64,000 nucleotides of DNA from Saccharothrix espanaensis DSM 44229 (GCF_000328705.1 NC_019673.1:7823501-7887500); one strand, 5' to 3'; shown: positions 54,686-63,537, counted from the stretch's first letter. Notes: generated by a model from the letters alone, not told the origin. Program-made: numbers and translations.

Positions 54686-57600
54686 CGCCAATCACCCACG
54701 AGCACGAATGCCGCCCAATGGTAGGGATGCGCGAAAGGCCGCGCGGCGTAATCCACCGGCGGCGGGGATTCCGCTTTCAGCGCCAACAGGTTGAGCCGAC
54801 GCGCGGCACGCTCGCGCAGCCGTCGGGCGCAGCCGCCCCGGGTCCCGGCCAGCGCGGGCCCGACCTCCCGGCACGTCGCCGCGGCCCGCCCCAGGTCGCC
54901 CGCCGCCGTCTGCGCGCCGGCCCGGTCAAGCAGCAGTCCGGCGGCCGCGACCGGGTCGACGACGCCGGTCAGCCGGTCGTCGCAGTACGCCACGACCTCG
55001 CGCGCGGCGGTCGCGGCCAGTGCCACCTGCGCGTCGCGCAGCGCGTCGGCCAGGCCCGCGCCGGCCCGCAGCCGGGTGTAGAAGTCGGCCATCAGCAGGG
55101 TCGTGGACAGGTCGTCCACCTCCCACAGGCTCACCACGACCGACGGCACGCCTGCGTGCAGCACCGCGCGGGCGAAACCGGCCGGGTCGTCGCCGAAGCC
55201 GCTCGCGCTCCACGTCACCAGGCCCGGGGTGCGGTCGGGCCCGCCGATGTCCGAGGCGGTCAGCTCGTGGCCGTCGGCCAACAGGACGGCCGGTTCGCCG
55301 TCGCCCCGGCCCCGGCACGCCAGGTGGAGCACGTCCGCACCGACGGCCGGCAGCCGGGTCGCGTCGACGCCGAGCACGGGTCGGGTCCCGAACACCGCCG
55401 CCACCCGCGCGGCTTCCTCCCGGGAGTGCACGAGGTCGCCGCGCGAGTCACCGAGCACCACCGCCGTGTCCCACCGCCGGTCCGGCCGACTGGGCGGCAG
55501 CGTCGCGGACGGCAGCCGGCACACCGGGTTCCGGCCGAGCAGCAACGCGTGCAACGGCAAGTGGTGCAGAACCTCGTGCGGCACCAGGACGATCACGTCA
55601 CCGGGCGCGCAGCGGTCGGTGATCGGCGCGACCATCGGCCCGAACGCCACCGCGAACGCCTCCTGGTCCAGCTCCCGGACCGACCGGTCGAAGAACCACC
55701 CGACCAGCTCGTCGGACTCCGCTTCCCACTGGTGGACCTCGGGTTCCGCGCGGCCCGGGGACAGCACGAACAGCAGGACCCGGTCGGCCGCCACGAAGAA
55801 CTCGGCCAGCACGCACCCGTCCGGCACGCGGACCTCGGCACCGGGCGAGGGGTCCGCGCCCGGCCGGTCGAACTCGTGGGCCTTGGCCCGCCGCACGAGT
55901 TCCCACGCGCCCGCCGGGTCGCCGGCCGCCAGCGCCACCAGCACCGCCTGCTCGTACACCCACAGGTGGGTCGCCTCCCACGACAGCCGGGCGGCCCGGT
56001 CGAGCAGCCCGCCGCGCACGTCCTCGGCGATCGCCAGCGCCGCCCGGAACCCGGCCGCCGCGGCCCGGTGCTCGCCCAGCCCGGTCAACGCGACCGCGCG
56101 CATCGCGTGCCGGTTGAGCAGCAACGACGACGGGGCGCCGGCGGGCAGCGGGTAGCGGTCGATCAGGTCGAGCACCGCGGCCGGCTCGGCCCGCTCCAGG
56201 TGCACCGAGATCAGGTTGGTGACGAACACCGAGGCGTCGTAGGAATCCGGCTCCACGGTGGGCAGGACGCGCTCCAGCACACCCGCCGCCGCGTCGAACT
56301 CGCGCCGGCTCAGGTGCAGGGTCGCCTCCAGGTTGGCCAGCCGGGTCCGGTCGGCGCGCCCGGCCAGGCCGGTCAGCCGGGGCAGCTGGGCGACGGCCTC
56401 GTCCAACCGGCCGACGTCGCGCAGCAACGTGGTGCGCCGGTACAGGTGGTCGAAATCGTCGTCGCCGAGCCCGTGGTCGGCCGCCTCCAGCGCGCCGTCC
56501 AGGTCGCCGAGCCGGTGCAGCGCCCGCGAGCGGTGGACGGCGATCGACTTCCGCAGTTCGGTGTGCACCGCCGCGGTCAGCTCCACGTGGTCGAAGTCCA
56601 GCCCGGACAACGGCTCTGGGAACTCACCGCGGAACCGGTCACCGGGCGTGCGGCCGACGTCGTCGAGCGCCTCTTCCGCGCCCGCCACCAGGTCCAGCGC
56701 CGCCGGCACCTGGTAGAGCCGCAGGTGCACCTCCGCCAGCCGCAGGTCCACCAGCGCGCCGAACACCGGCAGGTCGTGGATCCGGGCCCGCAGCGCCGCC
56801 AACGCGGTCAGCGACGACTCGCCGCGCGCCGGTTCCTCCTCCGGCGGCAGGGCGCGCGACCACCCGGCGAGCAGGTCGGCCACGTCCGGCAGCGCCGCCG
56901 CCAGGTCCGCGCCACCGGGGCCGAAGCCGCGCGGCAGGTCCCGGGCGTGCACCAGGAAGTCCCGGATCGGCGGCAGCGCGCAGGCCCGGTCCACCAGCCA
57001 CCGCAGGTGGTGCCGCGGGTGGGGCTCGTCGGGCGCCATCAGCACCGCGTCGGTCAGCCGGCCGACGGCGTCGAGCACGCGGCGGCCGGAGAACCCGTCG
57101 TTCCACTCGTCGTCGGCGGCGCTGTGGGTGACCTGCGCCAACCCCAGCCACGCCACCACCTGCCAGTCGCCGGGCAGCCGCCGGTGGGCTTCAGTCAGCT
57201 CCTCCACGGCCCGCGCGGGGTCGCGCAGCCGCAGCAGGGCGTGGCCGAGCGCCTTGGCCGTGCCGCCGTGGGTCGGGTGCCGCTCGCGCAGACCGGTCAA
57301 CGCCTCCACGGCCCGCGCCGGCTCCAGCAGCGCCAGCGCGTCGAGGTCCGCCGCCGCCGCGTCCAGCAGGTCCGCCGCCTCGTAGGCGGTGGCCCGGGAC
57401 AGCAGCGCCTCGGCCGACTCGTGCCGGTCGAGCTGCGCGGTGAAGCAGACGATCGCCCTCGGGTAGTCGCCCCCGTCGAACGCGAGGTCGCCCAGCACCG
57501 CGTACGCCGCGCCGGCCGTCGGCTCGTCACCGGTGTCGGCGAGCACCCGAGCCCCGGCCGCCGCCTCCGCGAGCCGGCCCAGGTCCACCAACAGGTTCAG

Positions 57601-58461
57601 CCGCAGCACGGCGGCGAAGTCCGCGAGGTCGCGCGCCACCCGCGCGGTGCCGATCACCTCGTCCACGTCGGCCAGGGCGTCCTCGGCACGGCCGTCCGCC
57701 GCGTGCATCCGCGCCCGGAAGCACCGGTAGCGCGCCTCGTCCGGGGCCAGCTCGATCGCCTGGGTCAGCGCCGCCACGGCCTCGGCCCGCCGGTCGACGT
57801 GGAACAGCGAGCCGCTGAGCGAGACCAGCGGGCCCGGCAGGTCCGGGACCAGCTCGGCGAGCCGGGTCAGCGCGCGCACGGCGGCCTCGTGGTGCTCCAG
57901 CCGCGCCGCCGAGTGGCCCAGGAAGTACCACGGCACCGGGGAGTCCGGGTAGCACCCGGCGAACCCGTCGGCCAGCGCCTCGGCCGCGGCGAAGTCCTCG
58001 CGCCGGTAGTAGAGGTCGTGCGCCACGTCGGTCAGCACCTCGTGGATGGTGGTCGGGTCCGGCTCGTCGACCCGCACGCCCTTCGCGCGCAGGACCCCGT
58101 TGCGGGACACCAGGTCCAGCACCGCCGCGGCGTGCTCGGCGGCCACCTCCGGCCGGTCCGCCCGCAGGTGCAGCACGGCCAGCCGCAGCACCGACCCGAG
58201 TTCGGCCGCTGCGGCGCCCGCCCGGCGGGCCAGCGCGCGAAGGTCCTCCCACGGCCCGGTGCGCTCGGCGGGCTCCAGGACGTCCTCGGTCAGCGCGTCC
58301 AGCTCATCGGTGAGGACCGCGGTCCACGCCAGGGCGTCGCCGTCACCCCGGTCGAACCGGCGGCGGGCCTCGGCCAGCCCGCCCGCGACGATCAGCACGG
58401 CCTGGTCGTGGTTCCCCTCGGCCAGCGCCCGCCGGGCGAAGGCCAGCCGGTCGGCGAACAT
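54682..58461 (-). CDS. Large TPR protein with degenerate CHAT domain
   Basis: A 1259-residue soluble protein. Residues 1 to about 880 are helical TPR-like repeats (for example ALADGFAGCYPDSPVPWYFL and AVAALTQAIELAPDEARYRC). The C-terminal third is a CHAT (caspase-like) domain: VLAEFFVAADRVLLFVLSPG, PGDVIVLVPHEVLHHLPLHA, VVSLWEVDD and the closing HPYHWAAFVLVGDW. At the catalytic positions, the usual (A/C)HG has Arg1050 instead of His (LHLACRGRG), and the usual LSAC has Ser1087 instead of Cys (TWSASGFG). So peptidase activity is doubtful. Insertion of about 85 residues precedes the last strand. First gene of a coupled three-gene cassette. Confidence 0.85.
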   Translation of the reverse strand: MFADRLAFARRALAEGNHDQAVLIVAGGLAEARRRFDRGDGDALAWTAVLTDELDALTEDVLEPAERTGPWEDLRALARRAGAAAAELGSVLRLAVLHLRADRPEVAAEHAAAVLDLVSRNGVLRAKGVRVDEPDPTTIHEVLTDVAHDLYYRREDFAAAEALADGFAGCYPDSPVPWYFLGHSAARLEHHEAAVRALTRLAELVPDLPGPLVSLSGSLFHVDRRAEAVAALTQAIELAPDEARYRCFRARMHAADGRAEDALADVDEVIGTARVARDLADFAAVLRLNLLVDLGRLAEAAAGARVLADTGDEPTAGAAYAVLGDLAFDGGDYPRAIVCFTAQLDRHESAEALLSRATAYEAADLLDAAAADLDALALLEPARAVEALTGLRERHPTHGGTAKALGHALLRLRDPARAVEELTEAHRRLPGDWQVVAWLGLAQVTHSAADDEWNDGFSGRRVLDAVGRLTDAVLMAPDEPHPRHHLRWLVDRACALPPIRDFLVHARDLPRGFGPGGADLAAALPDVADLLAGWSRALPPEEEPARGESSLTALAALRARIHDLPVFGALVDLRLAEVHLRLYQVPAALDLVAGAEEALDDVGRTPGDRFRGEFPEPLSGLDFDHVELTAAVHTELRKSIAVHRSRALHRLGDLDGALEAADHGLGDDDFDHLYRRTTLLRDVGRLDEAVAQLPRLTGLAGRADRTRLANLEATLHLSRREFDAAAGVLERVLPTVEPDSYDASVFVTNLISVHLERAEPAAVLDLIDRYPLPAGAPSSLLLNRHAMRAVALTGLGEHRAAAAGFRAALAIAEDVRGGLLDRAARLSWEATHLWVYEQAVLVALAAGDPAGAWELVRRAKAHEFDRPGADPSPGAEVRVPDGCVLAEFFVAADRVLLFVLSPGRAEPEVHQWEAESDELVGWFFDRSVRELDQEAFAVAFGPMVAPITDRCAPGDVIVLVPHEVLHHLPLHALLLGRNPVCRLPSATLPPSRPDRRWDTAVVLGDSRGDLVHSREEAARVAAVFGTRPVLGVDATRLPAVGADVLHLACRGRGDGEPAVLLADGHELTASDIGGPDRTPGLVTWSASGFGDDPAGFARAVLHAGVPSVVVSLWEVDDLSTTLLMADFYTRLRAGAGLADALRDAQVALAATAAREVVAYCDDRLTGVVDPVAAAGLLLDRAGAQTAAGDLGRAAATCREVGPALAGTRGGCARRLRERAARRLNLLALKAESPPPVDYAARPFAHPYHWAAFVLVGDWR

Positions 58462-58515
58462 GGGACCTCCCGGGAGTGGCCGTCCCCCCTTGGGTCGCCG
58501 GGGATCGCCGCCCTG

Positions 58516-59712
58516 TTACGAACGCCGGGCCAGCGCCCGCAGCCCGGCCGGGTCGAGCCCGGTGATGCGCCGGACCTCGGCCGCGTCCAGCGCACCGCAG
58601 TCCACCGCGCGCAGGAACGACGACGACAGCGCCTGGGCGGTCGCCGGTTCGTCCAGCACGGTCCCGCCGGCGCGGGAAACGTAGGCCCGGAGCCGTTCCG
58701 CGTCGGCCCGTGCGCCGTCGAGGTAGTGCGCGTACACCGCGGCGTACCGGGTGACCAGCTGCGCCGGGTGCAGGTCCCAGCCCTGGTGGAAGCCGTGCGC
58801 CAGGGAACGGCGGACCAGCCCGTAGTGCGTGCGCCAGCCGTGCTCGACGGCGTCGCCCACCGGCAGCACGTTGGTCGAGCCGTCGGACAGCTCCACGCCC
58901 CGGCCGGCCGCCGAGACCTGCATGACGTGCCGGGCGAAGTCGCACGCCCCGTGCGCCAGGTGCTGGTGCGCCGCGCCGAGCCCGCAGCCGGCCGTGTAGT
59001 CGTAGGTGCCGAAGTGCAGCCCGCTCACCCGACCCCGGCCGGCCTCGATGAACGCCGGGATCGCCAGCCGGCCCCGGTCGTCCACGACGGACTGGGTGGT
59101 CTCGACCTGGATCTCGAACCGGAGGTCGCCGCCGAGCAGGTCGAGGATCTCGCCCAGCACCTCGACCTGCGCCACCGACGTGACCTTGGGGAAGGTGATC
59201 ACGAAGTTCGCCGGCACCTCGCCCAGCGCGGTCAGGAAGACGTCCAGCGTCCGGATGCCGCGCTCGCGCAGCGCCGCGGTGTCGAACGACTTCATCCGCA
59301 GGCCGAAGCGCGCCGGGGCACGTCCCTCGGCCAGCCAGCCGGCGACCACCCGGGCGGTGCGCTCCGCGTCGTCGTCCTCGGTGGGCGGCGCGCCGTAGCC
59401 GTCCTCGAAGTCGATCCGGAGGTCCTCCACGGGTTCGGCGGCGAGCTTGGCCGCCACCTTGGCGTGCAGCACCTCGGCCGATTCGACCGGCAGGTCCAGC
59501 ACCCGGGCCAGGTCGGCGGGCGTGGGCGCGTGCGCCGCCAGCGCCGCGAGCGCTTGCGCGCCCCACTCGTCCGGCGTGCCGGCGGTGACCTCGTCGGCCG
59601 GGACGTAGCAGGTGTGCACCGGCTGGCGGCCTTCCGGAGCCCGCCGGACCACGTCGACCAGCCGTGCGGTGGCCGCCGCCACCGCCGCCGGGTCCAGCGA
59701 CGTGCGGGGCAC
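58516..59712 (-). CDS. DUF6986 family aldolase/citrate-lyase-like protein
   Basis: A 398-residue protein of the HpcH/HpaI-CitE-like superfamily. It has RIDFEDGYG (metal Asp/Glu), FVITFPKVTS, RFEIQVETTQS and the GLHFGTYDYTAGCGL loop. The family (DUF6986) occurs beside malate synthase in actinobacteria. It may cleave or make a small hydroxyacid in glyoxylate metabolism; the reaction is not established. It starts one base after the aceB stop and is surely cotranscribed. Confidence 0.85.
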   Translation of the reverse strand: MPRTSLDPAAVAAATARLVDVVRRAPEGRQPVHTCYVPADEVTAGTPDEWGAQALAALAAHAPTPADLARVLDLPVESAEVLHAKVAAKLAAEPVEDLRIDFEDGYGAPPTEDDDAERTARVVAGWLAEGRAPARFGLRMKSFDTAALRERGIRTLDVFLTALGEVPANFVITFPKVTSVAQVEVLGEILDLLGGDLRFEIQVETTQSVVDDRGRLAIPAFIEAGRGRVSGLHFGTYDYTAGCGLGAAHQHLAHGACDFARHVMQVSAAGRGVELSDGSTNVLPVGDAVEHGWRTHYGLVRRSLAHGFHQGWDLHPAQLVTRYAAVYAHYLDGARADAERLRAYVSRAGGTVLDEPATAQALSSSFLRAVDCGALDAAEVRRITGLDPAGLRALARRS

Positions 59713-59713
59713 G

Positions 59714-61243
59714 TCAGCCGATCCGCTCGTAGGCCGGCAGGGTCAGGAAGTCCACGAAGTCGTCGGCCAGGGCGACCTGCTCGAACAGCTCCACGGCCAG
59801 GTCGAGGTGCTCGCCGTCGAGCCTGCCCCGCACGTCCCGCAGCACCGCGCGGACCAGCTCCGCGGTGACCGGCGTGCCGTCGTCCATCGCCACGCCGTTG
59901 TGCACCCACTGCCACAGCTGGGAACGGGAGATCTCGGCGGTCGCCGCGTCCTCCATCAGGTTGTGGATCGCCGCCGCGCCGTTGCCGCTCAGCCACGACA
60001 CCAGGTAGCGCACGCCGACGTCCACAGCGCTCTCCACGCCGGCCCGCGTCACGCCGCCGCCCGCGGACGCGAAGTCCAACAGCTGCTCGGCGGTGACCTC
60101 CACGTCGTCGCGCAGCACGTCGAGCTGGTTGGGCCGGTCGCCCAGCCGGGCGTCGAAGAGCTCCCGGCACACCGGGACCAGGTCGGGGTGGGCCACCCAG
60201 CTGCCGTCGAAGCCGTCACCGGCCTCCCGGGACTTGTCGTCGCGGACCTTGGCGAGCGCCTGCGCGGTCACCTCGGGGTCGCGGCGGTTCGGGATGAACG
60301 CGGCCATGCCGCCCATGGCGAACGCCCCGCGCTTGTGGCACGTGCGGACCAGCAGCTCGGTGTAGGCGCGCATGAACGGCGCGGTCATCGTCACGCTGTT
60401 GCGGTCCGGCAGCACGTACTGCGCGCCCTGGTCGCGGAAGTACTTGATGATGCTGAACAGGTAGTCCCAGCGGCCCGCGTTGAGGCCGGACGCGTGGTCG
60501 CGCAGCTCGTAGAGGATCTCCTCCATCTCGAACGCGGCCGGGATGGTCTCGATCAGCACGGTGGCGCGGATCGTGCCGTGCGGGACGCCCAACGTGGCCT
60601 GCGCGGCGGTGAACACGTCGTTCCACAGCCGGGCTTCGAGGTGGCTCTCCATCTTCGGCAGGTAGTAGTACGGCCGGCCGAGCGCGGCGTTGTGGAAGAA
60701 GTGCAGGCCGAAGTCCACGAGCGCGCCGACCGCCGGCACGCCGTCGACCTCGATGTGCCGCTCGGGCAGGTGCCAGCCGCGCGGCCGGACCACGATGGTG
60801 GGGCGCTCGCCGTCCTTGAGGGTGTAGTGCCTGCCCTCGGGCGAGTGGTGCTCGACCGTGCCGCGGGCGGCGTCGTAGAGGTTGACCTGACCGGAGACGA
60901 CGTTGTGCCAGTGCGGCGTGTTCGCGTCCTCCAGGTCGGCCAGCCACACCTTCGCGCCGGAGTTGAGGGCGTTGACGGTCATCTTGCGCTCGGTGGGTCC
61001 GGTGATCTCCACCCGGCGGTCCCGCAGCGGTGCCGGCGCCTCGGCGACCCGCCAGTCCCCCTCACGGACGTGCCTGGTCTCCTCGGCGAACCCGAGCCGA
61101 CCGCGCTCGGACCGGCGGGCGAGCAGCTCGTCCCGGGTGGCGGCGAACGCGCGGTGGAGGCCGGCGACGAACTCCAGGGCGTCCGGCGTGAGGATCTCGT
61201 CCCCACGCTCGACGTCGCCCCCGAGCACGCGGATACCGGTCAT
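59714..61243 (-). CDS. aceB: Malate synthase A
   Basis: Condenses glyoxylate with acetyl-CoA to malate. The 509-residue protein belongs to the short (A) isoform. It contains LADLEDANTPHW, VRPRGWHLPERHIEVDG, PKMESHLEARLWNDV, ATVLIETIPAAFEMEEILYE (catalytic metal Glu) and GRWDYLFSIIKYF, all typical. In this setting it uses glyoxylate from allantoin breakdown. AGAGGTGGG precedes the ATG. Divergent from the IclR gene. Confidence 0.96.
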   Translation of the reverse strand: MTGIRVLGGDVERGDEILTPDALEFVAGLHRAFAATRDELLARRSERGRLGFAEETRHVREGDWRVAEAPAPLRDRRVEITGPTERKMTVNALNSGAKVWLADLEDANTPHWHNVVSGQVNLYDAARGTVEHHSPEGRHYTLKDGERPTIVVRPRGWHLPERHIEVDGVPAVGALVDFGLHFFHNAALGRPYYYLPKMESHLEARLWNDVFTAAQATLGVPHGTIRATVLIETIPAAFEMEEILYELRDHASGLNAGRWDYLFSIIKYFRDQGAQYVLPDRNSVTMTAPFMRAYTELLVRTCHKRGAFAMGGMAAFIPNRRDPEVTAQALAKVRDDKSREAGDGFDGSWVAHPDLVPVCRELFDARLGDRPNQLDVLRDDVEVTAEQLLDFASAGGGVTRAGVESAVDVGVRYLVSWLSGNGAAAIHNLMEDAATAEISRSQLWQWVHNGVAMDDGTPVTAELVRAVLRDVRGRLDGEHLDLAVELFEQVALADDFVDFLTLPAYERIG

Positions 61244-61259
61244 GGGTGGCCCACCTCTC

Positions 61260-61290
61260 TTGCGGCTGGTTCTACTCTGCGGACTATAGT
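61260..61290 (+). promoter_or_regulatory. Probable promoter of the IclR gene
   Basis: TTGCGG (61260-61265) and TATAGT (61285-61290) are spaced 19 bases apart and lie 37 bases before the start codon. It is the only AT-rich -10-like element in the 83-bp spacer shared with aceB, so binding of the regulator here would affect both genes. Confidence 0.45.
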
Positions 61291-61326
61291 TTTTGCATCG
61301 CGGAACGGCAACGAAGGGTGATCCGG

Positions 61327-62079
61327 ATGGCGCGGGAGTCCACGGGCGTGCAGTCCTTGCAGCGCGCCTTCGACCTGCTGGAACGGCTGGCCGACGCGGG
61401 CGGCGAGGCGAGCCTGTCGGAACTGGCCGCCTCCTCCGGCCTGCCGCTGCCGACGATCCACCGGCTGATCCGCACCCTGGTCACGCTGGGGTACGTGCGG
61501 CAGAACAGCAACCGCCGCTACACCCTCGGCTCGCGACTGATCCGCCTCGGCGAGAGCGCGTCGCGGCAGTTCGGCACCTGGGCGCGGCCGTTCCTGGCCC
61601 GGCTGGTGGACCAGGTCGAGGAGACCGCGAACCTGGCCGTGCTGGACGGCGACGAGGTGGTCTACGTGGCGCAGGTGCCGTCCCGGCACTCGATGCGGAT
61701 GTTCACCGAGGTGGGCCGCCGACTGCTGCCGCACGGCACCGGCGTGGGCAAGGCGATGCTGGCCCAACTGCCGCGCGAACAGGTGCGCGCCCTGCTGGAC
61801 CGCACCGGGCTGCCCGCGTACACGCCCAACACCATCACCGACGCGGGTGAACTGCTGGCGTCGCTGGACCGGATCGCCGAGCAGGGCTACGCGCTCGACG
61901 AGAGCGAGCAGGAACTGGGCGTGCGGTGCATCGCGGTCCCGCTGATCGGCGCGCCCACGATGGCCGCCGTGTCGGTGTCGGGCCCCGAGGGCAGGCTGAC
62001 CAAGGACGCGGTCGACCGGATCCTGCCCGAGGTGCTGGCCATCGCCCGCGGCCTCGCCGACCAGGCCGCACTCGCCTGA
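61327..62079 (+). CDS. IclR family transcriptional regulator (AllR-like)
   Basis: A 250-residue regulator: winged helix at 8-70 (SLQRAFDLLERLADAGGEAS, then GLPLPTIHRLIRTL) and a GAF-like effector domain at about 80-245 (VAQVPSRHSMRMFTEVGRRL, LGVRCIAVPLIGAP). IclR proteins in this position repress purine/allantoin and glyoxylate genes and release DNA on binding allantoin or glyoxylate. It likely controls aceB-DUF6986 and the uric acid genes 10 kb away. The ATG at 61327 follows AAGGG at a proper distance. Confidence 0.92.
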   Translation: MARESTGVQSLQRAFDLLERLADAGGEASLSELAASSGLPLPTIHRLIRTLVTLGYVRQNSNRRYTLGSRLIRLGESASRQFGTWARPFLARLVDQVEETANLAVLDGDEVVYVAQVPSRHSMRMFTEVGRRLLPHGTGVGKAMLAQLPREQVRALLDRTGLPAYTPNTITDAGELLASLDRIAEQGYALDESEQELGVRCIAVPLIGAPTMAAVSVSGPEGRLTKDAVDRILPEVLAIARGLADQAALA

Positions 62080-62189
62080 CCTGAGCACACGCGCGGCGGA
62101 GGACCCGGCGGCCCTCCGCCACCTCGGCGTCCCGCCGGCACTGTGATCGACCGGACTTCCCGGCATCCGGACCGACGCCGGGATACCCG

Positions 62190-62228
62190 TTGACCCGATT
62201 AGATTCATGCGCATACAGTTAATGCGCA
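62190..62228 (+). promoter_or_regulatory. SMR operon promoter with overlapping palindrome
   Basis: TTGACC (62190-62195) and TACAGT (62214-62219), 18 bases apart, form a good promoter. The palindrome TGCGCAT-n7-ATGCGCA (62208-62228) covers the -10 region. A repressor bound there would block transcription; the MarR protein encoded at the end of the operon is the obvious candidate. Confidence 0.65.
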
Positions 62229-62267
62229 AGCAACCAGATCGTCCGTCCACCACAGAGAGTCGGTCCG

Positions 62268-62588
62268 ATGCACTGGCTGTACCTGGCGATCGCCACCGTC
62301 TTCGAAGTCGCGTTCGCCCTGGGCACCAACGCGACCAAGGGCTTCACCCGGCTGGTCCCGTCGATCGTCACCCTGGTCGCCGCCGCCGGCGGCATCTACT
62401 TCCTGTCCCTCGCCCTGCGCACCCTCGACGTCGGCGTCGGCTACACGATCTGGACCGGCATCGGCTCGGTCGGCACGGTCGTGCTCGGCGTCCTGCTGTT
62501 CAAGGAGCGCCTCACCGGTGCCCGGGTCCTGTGCTTCGGCGCGATCGTGCTCGGCGTCATCGGCCTGCGCGTCGCCGCCGGTGTCTGA
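62268..62588 (+). CDS. SMR family multidrug efflux protein, subunit 1
   Basis: A 106-residue small multidrug resistance protein with four helices. Glu13 in helix 1 (ATVFEVAFALGTNATKGF) is the conserved proton/substrate residue. The GVGYTIWTGIGSVGTVVLG stretch of helix 3 and FKERLT of the last loop are typical. The pairing with a second SMR gene suggests a heterodimer like EbrAB or YkkCD. Confidence 0.92.
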   Translation: MHWLYLAIATVFEVAFALGTNATKGFTRLVPSIVTLVAAAGGIYFLSLALRTLDVGVGYTIWTGIGSVGTVVLGVLLFKERLTGARVLCFGAIVLGVIGLRVAAGV

Positions 62589-62622
62589 CCTCCCCTCCCC
62601 ACGAACCCGGAAGAGCGAGAAC

Positions 62623-62997
62623 ATGACCGAGCAGACCCCGACGGCCACCCCCGCGCAGACCGACGTGCGCTCGTGGACGTACCTGCTGATCGCGGCAGTC
62701 TTCGAAGTGGTGTTCGCGCTGGGCACCAACGGTTCCGACGGCTTCACCCGGCTGGGCTGGTCCATCACCACCGTGCTGGCCGCCGCCGGCGGCATCTTCT
62801 TCCTCTCCCTCGCGCTCAAGACGCTGGACGTCGGCGTGGGCTACACGATCTGGACCGGCATCGGGTCGGTGGGCACCGTCGTGTTCGGCACGCTCGTCTT
62901 CGACGAGTCGCTGTCGCCGCTGAAGGTCGCGTGCTTCGTGCTGATCATCGGCGGCGTCGTCGGCCTCAAGATGACCTCCAAGCCCGCGACCGCGTGA
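62623..62997 (+). CDS. SMR family multidrug efflux protein, subunit 2
   Basis: A 124-residue partner with an N-terminal soluble tail of about 17 residues before four helices. Glu28 (AAVFEVVFALGTNGSDGF) is conserved. Helix 3 repeats GVGYTIWTGIGSVGTVVFG nearly exactly, so the two genes come from a duplication. The loop charges differ (FDESLSPLK versus FKERLTGAR), as expected when two SMR subunits insert in opposite directions. Confidence 0.92.
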   Translation: MTEQTPTATPAQTDVRSWTYLLIAAVFEVVFALGTNGSDGFTRLGWSITTVLAAAGGIFFLSLALKTLDVGVGYTIWTGIGSVGTVVFGTLVFDESLSPLKVACFVLIIGGVVGLKMTSKPATA

Positions 62998-63494
62998 TGC
63001 CCGGCCACCCGACGACGCGTGGCGGGCCGAACCCACCGGTGGCCCTCTCCGGTGACGGACAGCTGTGGGCCCGGGTGTCGGCGTTGCACACCCGGGTCGG
63101 CGCGGCCGTGCGGAAGGTGCTCCGGCAGCGGGCCGACATCGGCTTCTCGGAGTTCCTGGCGCTGATCGCCCTGGCCGGCTCACCCCTGGGCGAACTGCAC
63201 ATGCAGGACCTGGCCGAGGCGACCCTGCTCAACCAGAGTTCGGTGAGCCGGCTGGTCGTCCGGCTGGAGCGGACCGGCCTGACCGAGCGCCGGACCTGCG
63301 AACGCGACCGGCGCCGCGTCTACACCGGGATCACCGGGGCCGGCCGGGACGTCCTCGCCGACGCGCTGCCGGCCTACGAGGCGGCGCTGCGCGACACCTT
63401 CGGCCGCCTCGACGTGGACGGCGACCTCGGCCCGCTGCTGGCGAAGCTCCGCGACCGGCCACCGGCAACGGCGCGGGTTCCCTCGATCGGATGA
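62997..63494 (+). CDS. MarR family transcriptional regulator
   Basis: A 165-residue winged-helix regulator. DNA-binding part: LGELHMQDLAEATLLNQSSV, SRLVVRLERTGLTERR and the wing CERDRRRVYTGITGAG. The ATG overlaps the stop of the second SMR gene by one base, so regulator and pump are made together. It probably represses its own operon through the palindrome at 62208-62228. Confidence 0.9.
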   Translation: MPGHPTTRGGPNPPVALSGDGQLWARVSALHTRVGAAVRKVLRQRADIGFSEFLALIALAGSPLGELHMQDLAEATLLNQSSVSRLVVRLERTGLTERRTCERDRRRVYTGITGAGRDVLADALPAYEAALRDTFGRLDVDGDLGPLLAKLRDRPPATARVPSIG

Positions 63495-63537
63495 CCCGGA
63501 CCGGCCGAACCCGCGCCCGCAGGCGAAGATCTCCGGC

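Noticed and set aside
54682-58461. Active caspase-like CHAT protease
   Set aside because: The His and Cys expected at the two catalytic motifs are Arg1050 and Ser1087, so activity cannot be claimed.
54718-59868. A 1716-codon open frame on the plus strand opposite the CHAT and DUF6986 genes
   Set aside because: It is the complement of real genes in high-GC DNA; composition is Arg/Gly/Val/His-rich without domains, and the minus-strand frames show clear families.
61244-61326. A clear IclR operator in the aceB-iclR spacer
   Set aside because: No convincing GGAA/TTCC dyad like those at 51212 and 51312 was found there.
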